From SIG480 sp045539475 (GTDB lineage: Bacteria > Bacillota > Clostridia > Oscillospirales > JAAYXM01): a stretch of DNA of 64,000 nt. Below, in pieces: positions 34,492 to 43,055 of this stretch (positions are counted from its first letter, which is position 1; the number at the start of each line of letters is the position of its first letter). The stretch lies in the NCBI GenBank assembly GCA_045539475.1, contig JAZQFJ010000045.1:1-64000 (forward strand), given 5' to 3'. The notes beneath the pieces were generated by a model. That model saw only the letters and a program-made list of their open reading frames with translations. It did no database searches and had not been told where the DNA came from. The position numbers and the translations under genes were made by a program.

Positions 34492-34929
34492 TCATCCTCT
34501 TATTATTTCCGTAAGCTTTTTTTCAAAGCGGAGATTTTGCTCAGGTGTGCGTTTCGGAGGACCTTTAAGCCTTCCCCCGCTGTTTCGTATTTTCTTCGCG
34601 GTGTGGCGTGCAAGTAAAAGCGCGTCTATGTTATCATCGGTGTATTCATCACCATCCTGATTGATGCACAATGCTCCGCGGGAGAGTGCCATTGACGCGA
34701 GACCGTAATCTTGAGTTATAACTATATCCCCGCGCCGGGCAAAATTGACAAGCGCAAAATCCGCACTGTCAGCACCCTTGGGCAGGATGTGAGTTTCTGC
34801 TCCTTCTTTGTCAAAAACATGAGCAGTATCGCAAAATATATGGCATGACACAGAAAACCTCCGCGCAACTGCAACCGCGATGTCCACCACCGGACATCCG
34901 TCCGCATCTATAAGTATCCGCATTCTCAT
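34492..34929 (-). CDS. YaiI/YqxD-family protein (DUF188)
   Basis: A 145-residue PIN-like protein. ILIDADGCPVVDIAV at the start, DIVITQDYGLASMAL in the middle and RNSGGRLKGPPKRTPEQNLRFEKKL at the end are the family signature. The ATG at 34929 is seven bases after AAGGA. Function unknown; a nuclease-like fold is known for the family. Confidence 0.93.
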   Translation of the reverse strand: MRMRILIDADGCPVVDIAVAVARRFSVSCHIFCDTAHVFDKEGAETHILPKGADSADFALVNFARRGDIVITQDYGLASMALSRGALCINQDGDEYTDDNIDALLLARHTAKKIRNSGGRLKGPPKRTPEQNLRFEKKLTEIIRG

Positions 34930-34962
34930 AATCATTCCTTACCTGTCCGAATTCATTTCAAT

Positions 34963-35799
34963 CTATCCGCGTATATCATCTGCTGACGGAATTACTCCGT
35001 ATTTTTTGGTATACGCGCGGTAAAATGACGAATAGTCTCCAAATCCACAGGCAGTTGCCGCCTCGGTCACTCTTATTCCGTCAGCAATATACGAACGCGC
35101 CATATGAAGCCTTTTTGTCAGAATATAGTCCCATACGGTTGAGCCTGTAGCCGAACGGAAGCTCCTGTAAAGCTGGCCGCGGCTTATAAAAAACTTCTCG
35201 CACAGCGAGTCCACCGAAATATCATCTGTAAGGTTTCTGTTTACATACTCGATAACGGCACGTATCTGTTCCGTTTTCTCTGCCGGAGTGATATAAAGCT
35301 TTGCATCAAACAGCTTCTTTATTTCTGCGAGAATCGAAAGAAGCACGACGCGTGTGTTAAGCTCAGTTTCATATTCGCTTGCTTTTTTCTCGTGAAGTCT
35401 TGCAAACATCTCATAAATTCCCGTCGGTGCAGCAACCGAACGGTCATAAACATTGCACTGCCCAAGCGGACGGTCGAAAAACGGCGTGAGAAGCCGCCTT
35501 TCCGGATCAACCCCATCAACAACAGAAGCCGGAAAATGGTGAGTTATCCGGTCATATGGCTCATCCCCCGTAAGGTCTGCCTTGTGTGATTCACCGGGTC
35601 TCATAAGAAAAATTCTTCCATGCTCAAACTTATGCCTTGCCCCTTCAGTTATATAATATCCGTCACCGCGAAAAACACAAAAAACCTCGCACCATTCGTG
35701 AACATGCATGTGTTGAGGGGAAAACGGCGGATATGATACCGAACCGCCGTAAGACGGAAACTTCCCCCCTATTGCAGAAGTCTTGTTGTGTTGTGCCAT
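34963..35799 (-). CDS. AraC-family regulator with cupin domain
   Basis: A 278-residue protein; the ATG at 35799 lies eight bases after GGAGG. The N-terminal cupin has HMHVHEWCEVFCVFRGDGYYITEG and GRIFLMRPGESHKADLTG. The C-terminus has two helix-turn-helix motifs (ISVDSLCEKFFISRGQLYRSF; RVTEAATACGFGDYSSFYRAYTKKYG). It is divergent from the acyltransferase gene and the sugar-isomerase operon beyond it, which it may control in response to a carbohydrate. Confidence 0.92.
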   Translation of the reverse strand: MAQHNKTSAIGGKFPSYGGSVSYPPFSPQHMHVHEWCEVFCVFRGDGYYITEGARHKFEHGRIFLMRPGESHKADLTGDEPYDRITHHFPASVVDGVDPERRLLTPFFDRPLGQCNVYDRSVAAPTGIYEMFARLHEKKASEYETELNTRVVLLSILAEIKKLFDAKLYITPAEKTEQIRAVIEYVNRNLTDDISVDSLCEKFFISRGQLYRSFRSATGSTVWDYILTKRLHMARSYIADGIRVTEAATACGFGDYSSFYRAYTKKYGVIPSADDIRG

Positions 35800-35822
35800 C
35801 ATCCTCACCTCCATATATGGAT

Positions 35823-35851
35823 AGTATACACCATTCCGGAACGATTTGCAA
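35823..35851 (-). promoter_or_regulatory. Promoter of the second AraC regulator gene
   Basis: TTGCAA (35846-35851) and TATACT (35823-35828) on the minus strand, 17-base spacer. Confidence 0.7.
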
Positions 35852-35874
35852 TATAAAAGTGTAATTATATGCTA

Positions 35875-35903
35875 TTGACTTGCAATGCGTATTGTTGTAA
35901 AAT
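35875..35903 (+). promoter_or_regulatory. Promoter of the acyltransferase-like gene
   Basis: TTGACT (35875-35880) and TAAAAT (35898-35903), 17-base spacer, divergent from the regulator promoter. Confidence 0.7.
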
Positions 35904-35934
35904 TAACACATCACACTGAGAAAGTGGTGCTGCT

Positions 35935-37122
35935 ATGACTCTTGAAGCAATGCGCGATGAGTTGGGGCTTTCAAAGCTTCCGGAAAGTTTTTACGGAATT
36001 TATGAGGGAATCAAGAGCACATATGAACCTTATGCCACGCTCATCCTTTCTGATGAATACATAACCAAAACTCTTTCAGACTGCTTTGCGCTCTCTTCTT
36101 TCACGCAGGAAATTCTCGCATCCGCAGCTGAGGTAAGAAAAAATCCTGCCTTGCGTCTGCTAGTCTGCATTATGGCAGAGTGGATACGCCATGGTGCGGA
36201 AGATATCGCAGATTACGAAGCACCACATGGAAAAGGTACGGCATTTGATTTTCTGCATCTCTTCCCGATGATTCCGACAATGCCGGATACCGTGGCGCAT
36301 CTTCGCGAAAGAAATATTCCCGAAGATATAATTATAGCCACTATGCAGGAATATGACTTCTGCGTAGATATGCTTTTGCGCAACACCGGTCGTCCTGCCT
36401 TTGATAAAGGAAGATTTAATTGGGTGCGCAGAGTTGCCAAAAATGAAATGATAAGAATCGGCAGATTTAAATATGATTTGCCCGCAAAAAGGGTTTCGGA
36501 CATCCGTGCATACAAAAACGAATCCGGCGATATCTGCGTGCTTGCAGATGGAGTTGATGTTCATCACAGCGGCAAGGTGCTCGGTTCTGCAGGGTGTGAG
36601 GATACAGCAGGCAGCTTCCGCGCCGAAATTGAAGAAACGAAAGATAAAATCATCGGTTACACGATAGTTGACGGACTTATTACGAATAAAAAATGTGAGC
36701 TTGAAAAATCGGAATGGTCGCTCTGCCTTTCGGAAGATGATAACGTTGTTTTCGTGCATATTCCCCCGAGAGAAAGCTTTGACGTTGCCGCTATGGAAAG
36801 CTCATATGCGCGCGCAAGAGAAATCCTTACAAAGCACTATCCCGACCGCCCTTACAGCGCTTTCTTCTGCCGCTCGTGGCTTATGTCCCGCGATTTACGT
36901 AAGGTGCTAAAGCCGACGTCGAATATTCTTGCGTTTCAGGATAAATACATACATTACCCGTGTCTGTGCAACGGCACACAAGTCTTTAACAACGTCTTTC
37001 CCGGAATTGCTGTTTCTGAGGACTACACCGCGCTTCCCGAAGAAACCAGCCTTCAGAGAAACGTAAAAAACCTGTATATCAATGGTGGACATATTCTCAA
37101 CGACTGCGGATTTTTCTTTTAA
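35935..37122 (+). CDS. GNAT-like acyltransferase domain protein (two-domain type)
   Basis: A 395-residue cytoplasmic protein. The N-terminal half is mostly helical (about residues 1-140, with HGKGTAFDFLHLFPMIP). The C-terminal half has WVRRVAKNEMIRIGRFKYDL, VFVHIPPRESFD and SAFFCRSWLMSRDLRKVLKPTSNILAFQDKY. From memory this matches clostridial proteins annotated as acyltransferases with separate N-terminal and GNAT-like C-terminal domains. The acceptor is unknown. Being divergent from an AraC regulator and upstream of sugar isomerases, it may act in carbohydrate metabolism. Confidence 0.65.
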   Translation: MTLEAMRDELGLSKLPESFYGIYEGIKSTYEPYATLILSDEYITKTLSDCFALSSFTQEILASAAEVRKNPALRLLVCIMAEWIRHGAEDIADYEAPHGKGTAFDFLHLFPMIPTMPDTVAHLRERNIPEDIIIATMQEYDFCVDMLLRNTGRPAFDKGRFNWVRRVAKNEMIRIGRFKYDLPAKRVSDIRAYKNESGDICVLADGVDVHHSGKVLGSAGCEDTAGSFRAEIEETKDKIIGYTIVDGLITNKKCELEKSEWSLCLSEDDNVVFVHIPPRESFDVAAMESSYARAREILTKHYPDRPYSAFFCRSWLMSRDLRKVLKPTSNILAFQDKYIHYPCLCNGTQVFNNVFPGIAVSEDYTALPEETSLQRNVKNLYINGGHILNDCGFFF

Positions 37123-37135
37123 ATAAGAATTTACC

Positions 37136-37164
37136 TTGTGAAAACTTTCGCATTAAGTTACAAT
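37136..37164 (+). promoter_or_regulatory. Promoter of the sugar isomerase operon
   Basis: TTGTGA (37136-37141) and TACAAT (37159-37164), 17-base spacer. Confidence 0.55.
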
Positions 37165-37214
37165 AAAAAATAATTTTTATAATACACATTACAATGAATG
37201 AGGAGAGAGAAAAA

Positions 37215-38048
37215 ATGAGTATTTTTAAACTTTGCGCTTTCGCAGACGAAGCAGACCCGGCGGTAAGCGGTCAGATTGATGCGCTTCACGGCAACGGCAT
37301 TGAGCTTATCGAGCTCCGCGGTGTTGACGGCAAGAACGTAACAGAGCTTACCTGTGATGAAATGCTTAAGCTCCGCCGCCGTCTTGATGATGAAGGCATC
37401 AAGGTCTGGTCAATCGGTTCACCGATAGGCAAGATTGATATCAACGGCGATTTTGATGCTCACGTTGAGCTTTTCCGCCACACCCTTGAGCTTGCAAACA
37501 TTGCGGGAGCAGGAAAGCTTCGTATGTTCAGCTTCTTTATGAATCCGGAGGATGCTCCGAAATACAAGAACAAGGTTATCGAGCAGCTCGGCGTGTTAGT
37601 CGATGTTGCAAAGGGCAGCGGCGTCACTCTCTGCCACGAAAACGAAAAAGACATCTATGGCGATATTGCATCACGTTGCGTTGATATTCACAAGGCTCTT
37701 CCCGAGCTTCGTGCGGTTTATGACCCGGCAAACTTCGTACAGTGCGGTCAGGACACGCTTGAAGCATGGGATCTTCTCGCTCCGTATATCGACTATATGC
37801 ATATGAAGGATGCCCGTCCGGACAAGGTCATTGTCCCCGCAGGCAAAGGCGCAGGAAATGTTCCGAAGCTTCTTGAAAATTATGCGGCAATCGGCGGCGG
37901 TGTAATAACGCTTGAACCTCATCTTTATGAGTTCGTTGGTCTTGCGGGTCTTGAGCGTGAGGGATCAACCTCTGTTATCGGCAATAATTATTCTACAAAA
38001 CGTGAAGCGTTTGATGCAGGCGTAAACGCACTTAAAGCTCTTATATAA
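37215..38048 (+). CDS. Xylose-isomerase-like TIM-barrel sugar epimerase/isomerase (first)
   Basis: A 277-residue protein; the ATG at 37215 follows GAGGAGAG and is preferred over one at 37194 with no ribosome site. LCAFADEADPAVSGQIDAL, IELIELRGVDGKNV, VTLCHENEKDIYGD, AVYDPANFVQCGQD and YMHMKDARPD show the metal-binding Glu, Asp and His residues of the AP-endonuclease-2/xylose-isomerase-like family. It likely interconverts a ketose or inositol derivative, with the next two genes in the same operon. Confidence 0.9.
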   Translation: MSIFKLCAFADEADPAVSGQIDALHGNGIELIELRGVDGKNVTELTCDEMLKLRRRLDDEGIKVWSIGSPIGKIDINGDFDAHVELFRHTLELANIAGAGKLRMFSFFMNPEDAPKYKNKVIEQLGVLVDVAKGSGVTLCHENEKDIYGDIASRCVDIHKALPELRAVYDPANFVQCGQDTLEAWDLLAPYIDYMHMKDARPDKVIVPAGKGAGNVPKLLENYAAIGGGVITLEPHLYEFVGLAGLEREGSTSVIGNNYSTKREAFDAGVNALKALI

Positions 38049-38083
38049 AGATAATTAAATTCACATAAAAGGAGAGAAATATC

Positions 38084-38869
38084 ATGCAGATCGGTGCACA
38101 GCTTTACACGGTCCACAACCACACAAAAACACTTGAGGATTTTTCTGCAGCTCTTAAAAAGGTAGCCGACATCGGTTACCGCTCGGTTCAGGTTTCCGGC
38201 ACCTGCGCCTACGAGCCGGAATGGCTCCGCGACGAACTTGCAAAGAACAACCTCGTCTGCGCAATGACACATATCGCTCCCAAGCGCATTATTGAAGAGA
38301 CAGCGGATGTTGTCCGTCAGCACACTGTTTTTGGCTGCAAGCACATCGGTATCGGCGGTATGCCGGTGGATATGCGCGGCACACTTGATGGATATAACGA
38401 ATTCAAGAAGGTTTACCTTCCTGCCGCTGAAAAAATGCGCGACCTCGGCGCAAAACTTCTTTACCACAACCACTGGTTTGAGTTTGATAAGTTAGACGGC
38501 AAAGACGTTATCGAGCGCATCCTTGAAGACTTCCCTGAAGACAGCATTGACTTTACTCTTGACCTTGGCTGGGCTGCATTTGCCGACAAGGATGTTTTGG
38601 CGCTTATTGATATGCTCAAGGGCCGCCTTTCCCGCATCCATCTTAAGGACTTTGCAGACAAGCCGGCAGACGGAAGCATCGAAACCCCCGCATATCTCCG
38701 CCCGATTTTTGAGGGCAAGCTCCCGTATGAAGACTACATAAACGCTCTTTCAAAGGTAGGCTGCGAATATATGCTCGTCGAGCAGGATTGGTGCTACGAT
38801 GAGGATGAGTTCGAGTGCCTCAAGAGAAGCTTTGAGAACGTAACATCCCGTTTCCCGAACGTAAAGTAA
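38084..38869 (+). CDS. Xylose-isomerase-like TIM-barrel sugar epimerase/isomerase (second)
   Basis: A 261-residue paralogue with AAGGAGAG upstream. QIGAQLYTVHNHTKTLEDF, LLYHNHWFEFDKLDGKD, TLDLGWAAFADKD, RIHLKDFADKP and MLVEQDWCYDEDEFEC carry the conserved His, Glu and Asp metal ligands. Such enzymes often pair with Gfo/Idh/MocA dehydrogenases in oxidative turnover of sugars or inositols, and here the dehydrogenase gene follows by 36 bases. Confidence 0.92.
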   Translation: MQIGAQLYTVHNHTKTLEDFSAALKKVADIGYRSVQVSGTCAYEPEWLRDELAKNNLVCAMTHIAPKRIIEETADVVRQHTVFGCKHIGIGGMPVDMRGTLDGYNEFKKVYLPAAEKMRDLGAKLLYHNHWFEFDKLDGKDVIERILEDFPEDSIDFTLDLGWAAFADKDVLALIDMLKGRLSRIHLKDFADKPADGSIETPAYLRPIFEGKLPYEDYINALSKVGCEYMLVEQDWCYDEDEFECLKRSFENVTSRFPNVK

Positions 38870-38905
38870 AAAAATTCAAATTAATTTATAAGGAGAGTTT
38901 TAAAA

Positions 38906-40060
38906 ATGGATAAGGTAAGACTTGGTATTATCGGTTATGGTAATATGGGCAACCCTGTTACAAAATGGGTTGTCAAGGATAAGAACTGCCCTGAGATTGA
39001 AGTCACTGCTATCTGCGATTGGGATGAAAAGCGCATCGAGACCGCAAAGAAGGATTACGCAGACTATGATTTCAAGTATTTCTCCGATGCAGAAGAAATG
39101 ATGAAGGCAGGCGTTGTAGATGCAGTTTACATCGCGGTTCCCCACTACGACCATCCGGTTCTTGCACAGAAGGCATTCGCTCTCGGCATTCACGTCATGC
39201 TTGAAAAGCCCGCCGGTGTTTACACTAAGGCTATCCGCGAAATGAATGCTGCAGCGGAGCGCGCAGGCGTTAAGTTTGGTATGATGTTCCAGCAGAGAAC
39301 ACGTCCGATGTACCAGAAGGCAAAGGAAATCCTTTCTTCCGGTGTTTACGGTCAGATCAGAAGCGTAAACTGGCTTATCACGACCTGGTTCCGTTCACAG
39401 CAGTATTATAATTCCGGTTCATGGCGTGCAACCTGGGCAGGCGAAGGCGGCGGCGTTCTCCTCAACCAGTGCCCGCATCAGCTTGACCTTCTCGCATGGC
39501 TCTGCGGTATGCCGGAAGAAATTTACGCAAAGTGCTCTGTTGCCCAATGGCACGATGTTGAGATTGAAGACGATGTTATTGCAACCCTTAAATACAAGAA
39601 TGGCGCAATGGGAAGCTTTATCACATCAACAGGTATCAATCCGGGTACTAACCGCCTTGAAATTGCACTTGACAAAGGCACTATGATTGTTGAAAACGAT
39701 AAGGTTACCATCAACGAGCTCAGTATGAGCCTTGCTGATTACACAGGCATCAACCAACCGCCGCTTCAGATAACAAAAATCAACTATGAATTCCCCGAAA
39801 ACAAAGCTCCGGGGCATGCAATTATGCTTAATTCCTTCGCAGGCGCAATTCTCCGTGGCGAGGAAATGTATGCGGGTGCCGAGGACGGTCTCAATGAGCT
39901 TACTCTCTCCAACGCAATGTATCTCTCCTCCTGGACTGATTCCACAATCAAGCTTCCGATGAATGAGGATCTCTTCTATGAAGAGCTTAAAAAGCGCATT
40001 GCAACATCTAAGCACAAGACTGTTGAGGCTCAGGCAATCGACGCATCAAGCATGTTCTAA
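38906..40060 (+). CDS. Gfo/Idh/MocA-family oxidoreductase
   Basis: A 384-residue NAD(P)-dependent dehydrogenase with AAGGAGAG upstream. The Rossmann motif LGIIGYGNMGNPV is at residues 6-18, VAVPHYDH marks the cofactor site, and LEKPAGVYT carries the catalytic Lys (EKP). GGGVLLNQCPHQLDLLAWLCG contains the conserved catalytic His region. Third gene of the sugar operon; it likely oxidises a hydroxyl of a sugar or inositol that the two epimerases act on. Confidence 0.93.
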   Translation: MDKVRLGIIGYGNMGNPVTKWVVKDKNCPEIEVTAICDWDEKRIETAKKDYADYDFKYFSDAEEMMKAGVVDAVYIAVPHYDHPVLAQKAFALGIHVMLEKPAGVYTKAIREMNAAAERAGVKFGMMFQQRTRPMYQKAKEILSSGVYGQIRSVNWLITTWFRSQQYYNSGSWRATWAGEGGGVLLNQCPHQLDLLAWLCGMPEEIYAKCSVAQWHDVEIEDDVIATLKYKNGAMGSFITSTGINPGTNRLEIALDKGTMIVENDKVTINELSMSLADYTGINQPPLQITKINYEFPENKAPGHAIMLNSFAGAILRGEEMYAGAEDGLNELTLSNAMYLSSWTDSTIKLPMNEDLFYEELKKRIATSKHKTVEAQAIDASSMF

Positions 40061-40184
40061 TCCAAATCGGATAATTTTAATAAGCTTTCTCATCATTCAC
40101 CATAAGAAGAGGGCGTGCGGATCCATTCCGTGCGCTCTCTTCGCAATTTTTGCCGTAATTTTGTTGATATTGCTCACAACCATC

Positions 40185-40213
40185 TTGAAAACCAACTCTT
40201 TGTATGATACAAT
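40185..40213 (+). promoter_or_regulatory. Promoter of the DUF436 gene
   Basis: TTGAAA (40185-40190) and TACAAT (40208-40213) with a 17-base spacer. Confidence 0.75.
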
Positions 40214-40239
40214 ATTTTTATAAGGAGATGTATAATAAA

Positions 40240-40785
40240 ATGTATGAAGATGTAAAAAACGCTCTGCACACTGCGGCACAAGAGCTTATTGAAAATGCAG
40301 AGCTTTCCCATGGCGATATTGTTGCCGTAGGCTGTTCCACCAGCGAGGTTATGGGTGAGAAAATCGGCACATCGAGCGTTGCCGAGCTTGGCAAGCTTAT
40401 CTACGATTCCCTTGCAGAGGTATTCTCCCCTGCCGGGATTTACATTGCGGCACAGTGCTGTGAGCATTTAAACCGCGCTATTATTATAGAGCGCGAAGCG
40501 GCAAAAGGCGCATACATATGCAATGCCGTTCCTCAGCCGAAGGCAGGCGGCTCTTTTGCAACCGCGGCATACGGCGCAATGCGCGATCCGGTCGCACTTG
40601 AGAGCATATCCGCCGATGCGGGTATGGATATCGGCGACACGCTTATCGGTATGCATATACGTCCCGTTGTTGTTCCCTGCCGTCTGTCGGTCAAAAATAT
40701 CGGCGCGGCACACCTTGTCTGCGCGCGAAGCCGTGCGAAATTTATCGGCGGTGAGCGAGCACATTACGACGACAATCTTAAATAA
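40240..40785 (+). CDS. TIGR01440/DUF436-family protein (YwlG-like)
   Basis: A 181-residue protein of unknown function, widely conserved in Bacillota. GDIVAVGCSTSEVMGEKIGTSS, IAAQCCEHLNRAIIIER and PQPKAGGSFATAAY are its signatures, and DIGDTLIGMHIRPVVVPCR closes it. The start is uncertain: AAGGAG abuts an in-frame ATG at 40228, so the ATG at 40240, 12 bases from it, was chosen. It has its own promoter. Confidence 0.9.
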   Translation: MYEDVKNALHTAAQELIENAELSHGDIVAVGCSTSEVMGEKIGTSSVAELGKLIYDSLAEVFSPAGIYIAAQCCEHLNRAIIIEREAAKGAYICNAVPQPKAGGSFATAAYGAMRDPVALESISADAGMDIGDTLIGMHIRPVVVPCRLSVKNIGAAHLVCARSRAKFIGGERAHYDDNLK

Positions 40786-40893
40786 CTTTATTTTACAAAA
40801 AAGGAATGTAAAAATTTATCTCCACGTTTTTCCTTACATAAAAATCCCTTGAATGTAAACAATAGTGTTATAACATCAAAACAAAAAGGGGAT

Positions 40894-42744
40894 TTATATA
40901 ATGAAAGCTACAGGTATTGTACGCCGTATAGACGATCTCGGGCGTGTCGTTATTCCGAAGGAAATCCGTCGCACAATGCGTATTCGTGAGGGCGACCCCT
41001 TGCTGACAACATTGACAGTATAAGCCTTTGCCCTCCGGTTACGCACCTTTTGAGCATATTCGGCGTTATATGAGATACCTATACTGTCAAACTGAAAATT
41101 TACAAGCGCCTCACGGTTCGGGAGCTTTCCGGTTTTCAAGAGGCTATCTATATCTGCTTTTAACCGGATATCAACCGTGCCGTTTTCAAACACTTCGATT
41201 TTGTCTACGATTAAAGATATATCCATCTTGGAAAGCTTTTCCTTATTGAGGATATCCTCAAATACATCAAAAACGGTTTTTGAAACACGTGCAATCTCAA
41301 CGATAGAGCTTCTCTTTTCGATATTGTCGCGAAGCTGTGCTTGATAGCCGTAAATTCGATGTGTAATTTCATCCTCAAGCTCTGAGTATGTTTCCTCCAG
41401 TATATCCGCATCACCGGGATTTTTTGCAATATCGCGGATTTTCTGTTTCTTAATTGCTTTTAATTCTTCTTTGGCACCTGTAAGCTGTTTCTCCAAAAGC
41501 TTTATTACTGCTTCGCTGTCTTTTACAGTTTCTGCTTCGCTTGCGATTGTTTTCTCAAGCTCTTCTATCATATCGCTGCAATTCATTTTTACCAGCCTGA
41601 TATAGTCCTTTAAAACCGAATCAAGAAAGTCTACTCTTATATGATGTGCAGTGCATGCTTTAAGACCTCGCTTATGATATGTTCCGCAAATATATGAAGG
41701 AGCGAGATTCGGACGGCTTCTGCTGAACATAGGTTCTCCGCAGTCACCGCAAAAAAGATATCCGGTGTACGGAGTTTCGTATTTTTTCACTCCGCGGTAA
41801 TGGGATTTGGTCCGCTTTTCAAGCAGTTCCTGCGTATACATAAAAAGCTTGTCATCTATTATTGCCTTATGATGCTTCTCAATTACAATATGCTCGTTCT
41901 CATCAACTCTTGTATCTTTACCTTTAATTGATTTGCGCGTGTACTTGTGTCCTCTGAAGGTTCCTATATAGTAATCGTTGCGTAAGATAGTCTGAACAGA
42001 AACAATGCTCCACGCTTTTTTCACCGTTCTGTTATAATCCCGCTCAGATTCCTCCGCACGCTCTTTTTCTTTCATCCTCGGCGTGGGGATTTTCTTATCT
42101 GTGAGATAGTTTGCTATCTTCATATAACCCCAGCCTTCTTCAGAATAAAGGCGGAAAATTTCTTTTATAACCTCAACCTCATCGGCAACGGGTTCAACAA
42201 GATTTTTCTTCTGGTTTTTGATTATATATCCATACGGTACGGCGCAAAGCCACTCCCCCGCCTGTTGTTTCATATCAATAACGCCACGGACCTTTTTACT
42301 CGTTTCCGTAACCGGCATTTCATTGAACAAAAAGCGTATGGCAATGTTCGTCCATTCATCGTTTGTCGGATAGTCAATGCTGTCCATTATGCTGATAATA
42401 CGGACGTCCCTATCCCTCATTTTTTCAAGCTCGTGAAGGCCAAGGCTCGTTCTTCTCGAAAAACGAGAAAAATCCTTGACGATCAAAATTTTTGACTTGC
42501 CGCTAAGAAGCCTTTCCCGCAGCACCATATAATTCTCACGTTCTTCAAAGGTATATCCCGAGCGGTCTCGGTCAACATATTCTCTTACTGTGCACTTAGG
42601 AAAACGCTGTTGTATGAATGTGTTTATTATTTTAAGCTGGTTTTCAATGGATGTATTGGAATCGCTCTCGCGCTCTGTATCAACCGAAATTCGCGCATAT
42701 ACGGATATCTCCTCCGTAAGCTCACAATCGGGAGTTTTGACCAT
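40894..42744 (-). CDS. Large serine recombinase (site-specific integrase) inserted in spoVT
   Basis: A 616-residue protein; the ATG at 42744 lies after AGGCGGTG. The resolvase domain starts with VYARISVDTERESDSNTSIENQL (nucleophile Ser near residue 20). The recombinase domain follows, then a zinc ribbon (YLFCGDCGEPMF and later cysteines), then a long coiled coil (about residues 380-470). Such enzymes integrate and excise phages or mobile elements in one direction. The 3' end crosses the junction: the last ~35 codons are read from the antisense strand of spoVT, so the C-terminus would change on excision. Confidence 0.93.
   Translation of the reverse strand: MVKTPDCELTEEISVYARISVDTERESDSNTSIENQLKIINTFIQQRFPKCTVREYVDRDRSGYTFEERENYMVLRERLLSGKSKILIVKDFSRFSRRTSLGLHELEKMRDRDVRIISIMDSIDYPTNDEWTNIAIRFLFNEMPVTETSKKVRGVIDMKQQAGEWLCAVPYGYIIKNQKKNLVEPVADEVEVIKEIFRLYSEEGWGYMKIANYLTDKKIPTPRMKEKERAEESERDYNRTVKKAWSIVSVQTILRNDYYIGTFRGHKYTRKSIKGKDTRVDENEHIVIEKHHKAIIDDKLFMYTQELLEKRTKSHYRGVKKYETPYTGYLFCGDCGEPMFSRSRPNLAPSYICGTYHKRGLKACTAHHIRVDFLDSVLKDYIRLVKMNCSDMIEELEKTIASEAETVKDSEAVIKLLEKQLTGAKEELKAIKKQKIRDIAKNPGDADILEETYSELEDEITHRIYGYQAQLRDNIEKRSSIVEIARVSKTVFDVFEDILNKEKLSKMDISLIVDKIEVFENGTVDIRLKADIDSLLKTGKLPNREALVNFQFDSIGISYNAEYAQKVRNRRAKAYTVNVVSKGSPSRIRIVRRISFGITTRPRSSIRRTIPVAFII
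40901..41023 (+). pseudogene. spoVT: 5' fragment of spoVT, cut by the serine recombinase element
   Basis: The ATG, with AAAGGGGA upstream, starts a reading frame whose first ~34 residues (MKATGIVRRIDDLGRVVIPK, then EIRRTMRIREGDPL) are nearly identical to the DNA-binding AbrB-like head of SpoVT, a regulator of late sporulation normally about 178 residues long. After GDPL the frame runs into foreign sequence and stops six codons later. The break point is about 41000-41003. The rest of spoVT is not found in this window. The gene may be a dead relic or be rebuilt by excision during sporulation. Confidence 0.85.
41000..41004. other. Probable insertion junction (att half-site) of the recombinase element
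   Basis: Homology to spoVT ends within GACCCCTT (about 40994-41001), and element-like sequence GCTGACAACATTG begins. The other junction is not in the window. Confidence 0.6.
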
Positions 42745-43055
42745 ATTATCACACCGCCTTTTAGACTTTCTTATAACATTGTAACACATTTAACCGCCAA
42801 GGTCAAGAAAATCTGTTGTAACTAATCCTTAGGAGTATGTTGCACAGCTTTTGGGTTAAATTTAACTACGAATGAACAATCCCCGTAACCCTTGATATTC
42901 CAAGGTTTTATCGGGGATTGTCTTGTTAATTTGTACTTTTTGTTTTTAGGCTGTTTTACCGCTTCAATTATTGGTTTTATAAATCCACTTTGCCAGCAAG
43001 CATTGCGAAAATGCATAAAGCTACGCTCTTCACGGAAGTTTACATATGCTTAAAA
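42745..43055. other. Gene-free stretch between recombinase and amidohydrolase
   Basis: It contains the recombinase ribosome site and a large hairpin at 42876-42921 (ACAATCCCCG with CGGGGATTGT and an inner CCTTG/CAAGG). The hairpin lacks a strong T-tract on the minus strand but may end the amidohydrolase transcript. Nothing else is recognised. Confidence 0.5.

Noticed and set aside
42876..42921. Hairpin taken as an insertion sequence end
   Set aside because: No transposase, target duplication or second copy is seen; it is more simply a transcript-end structure.
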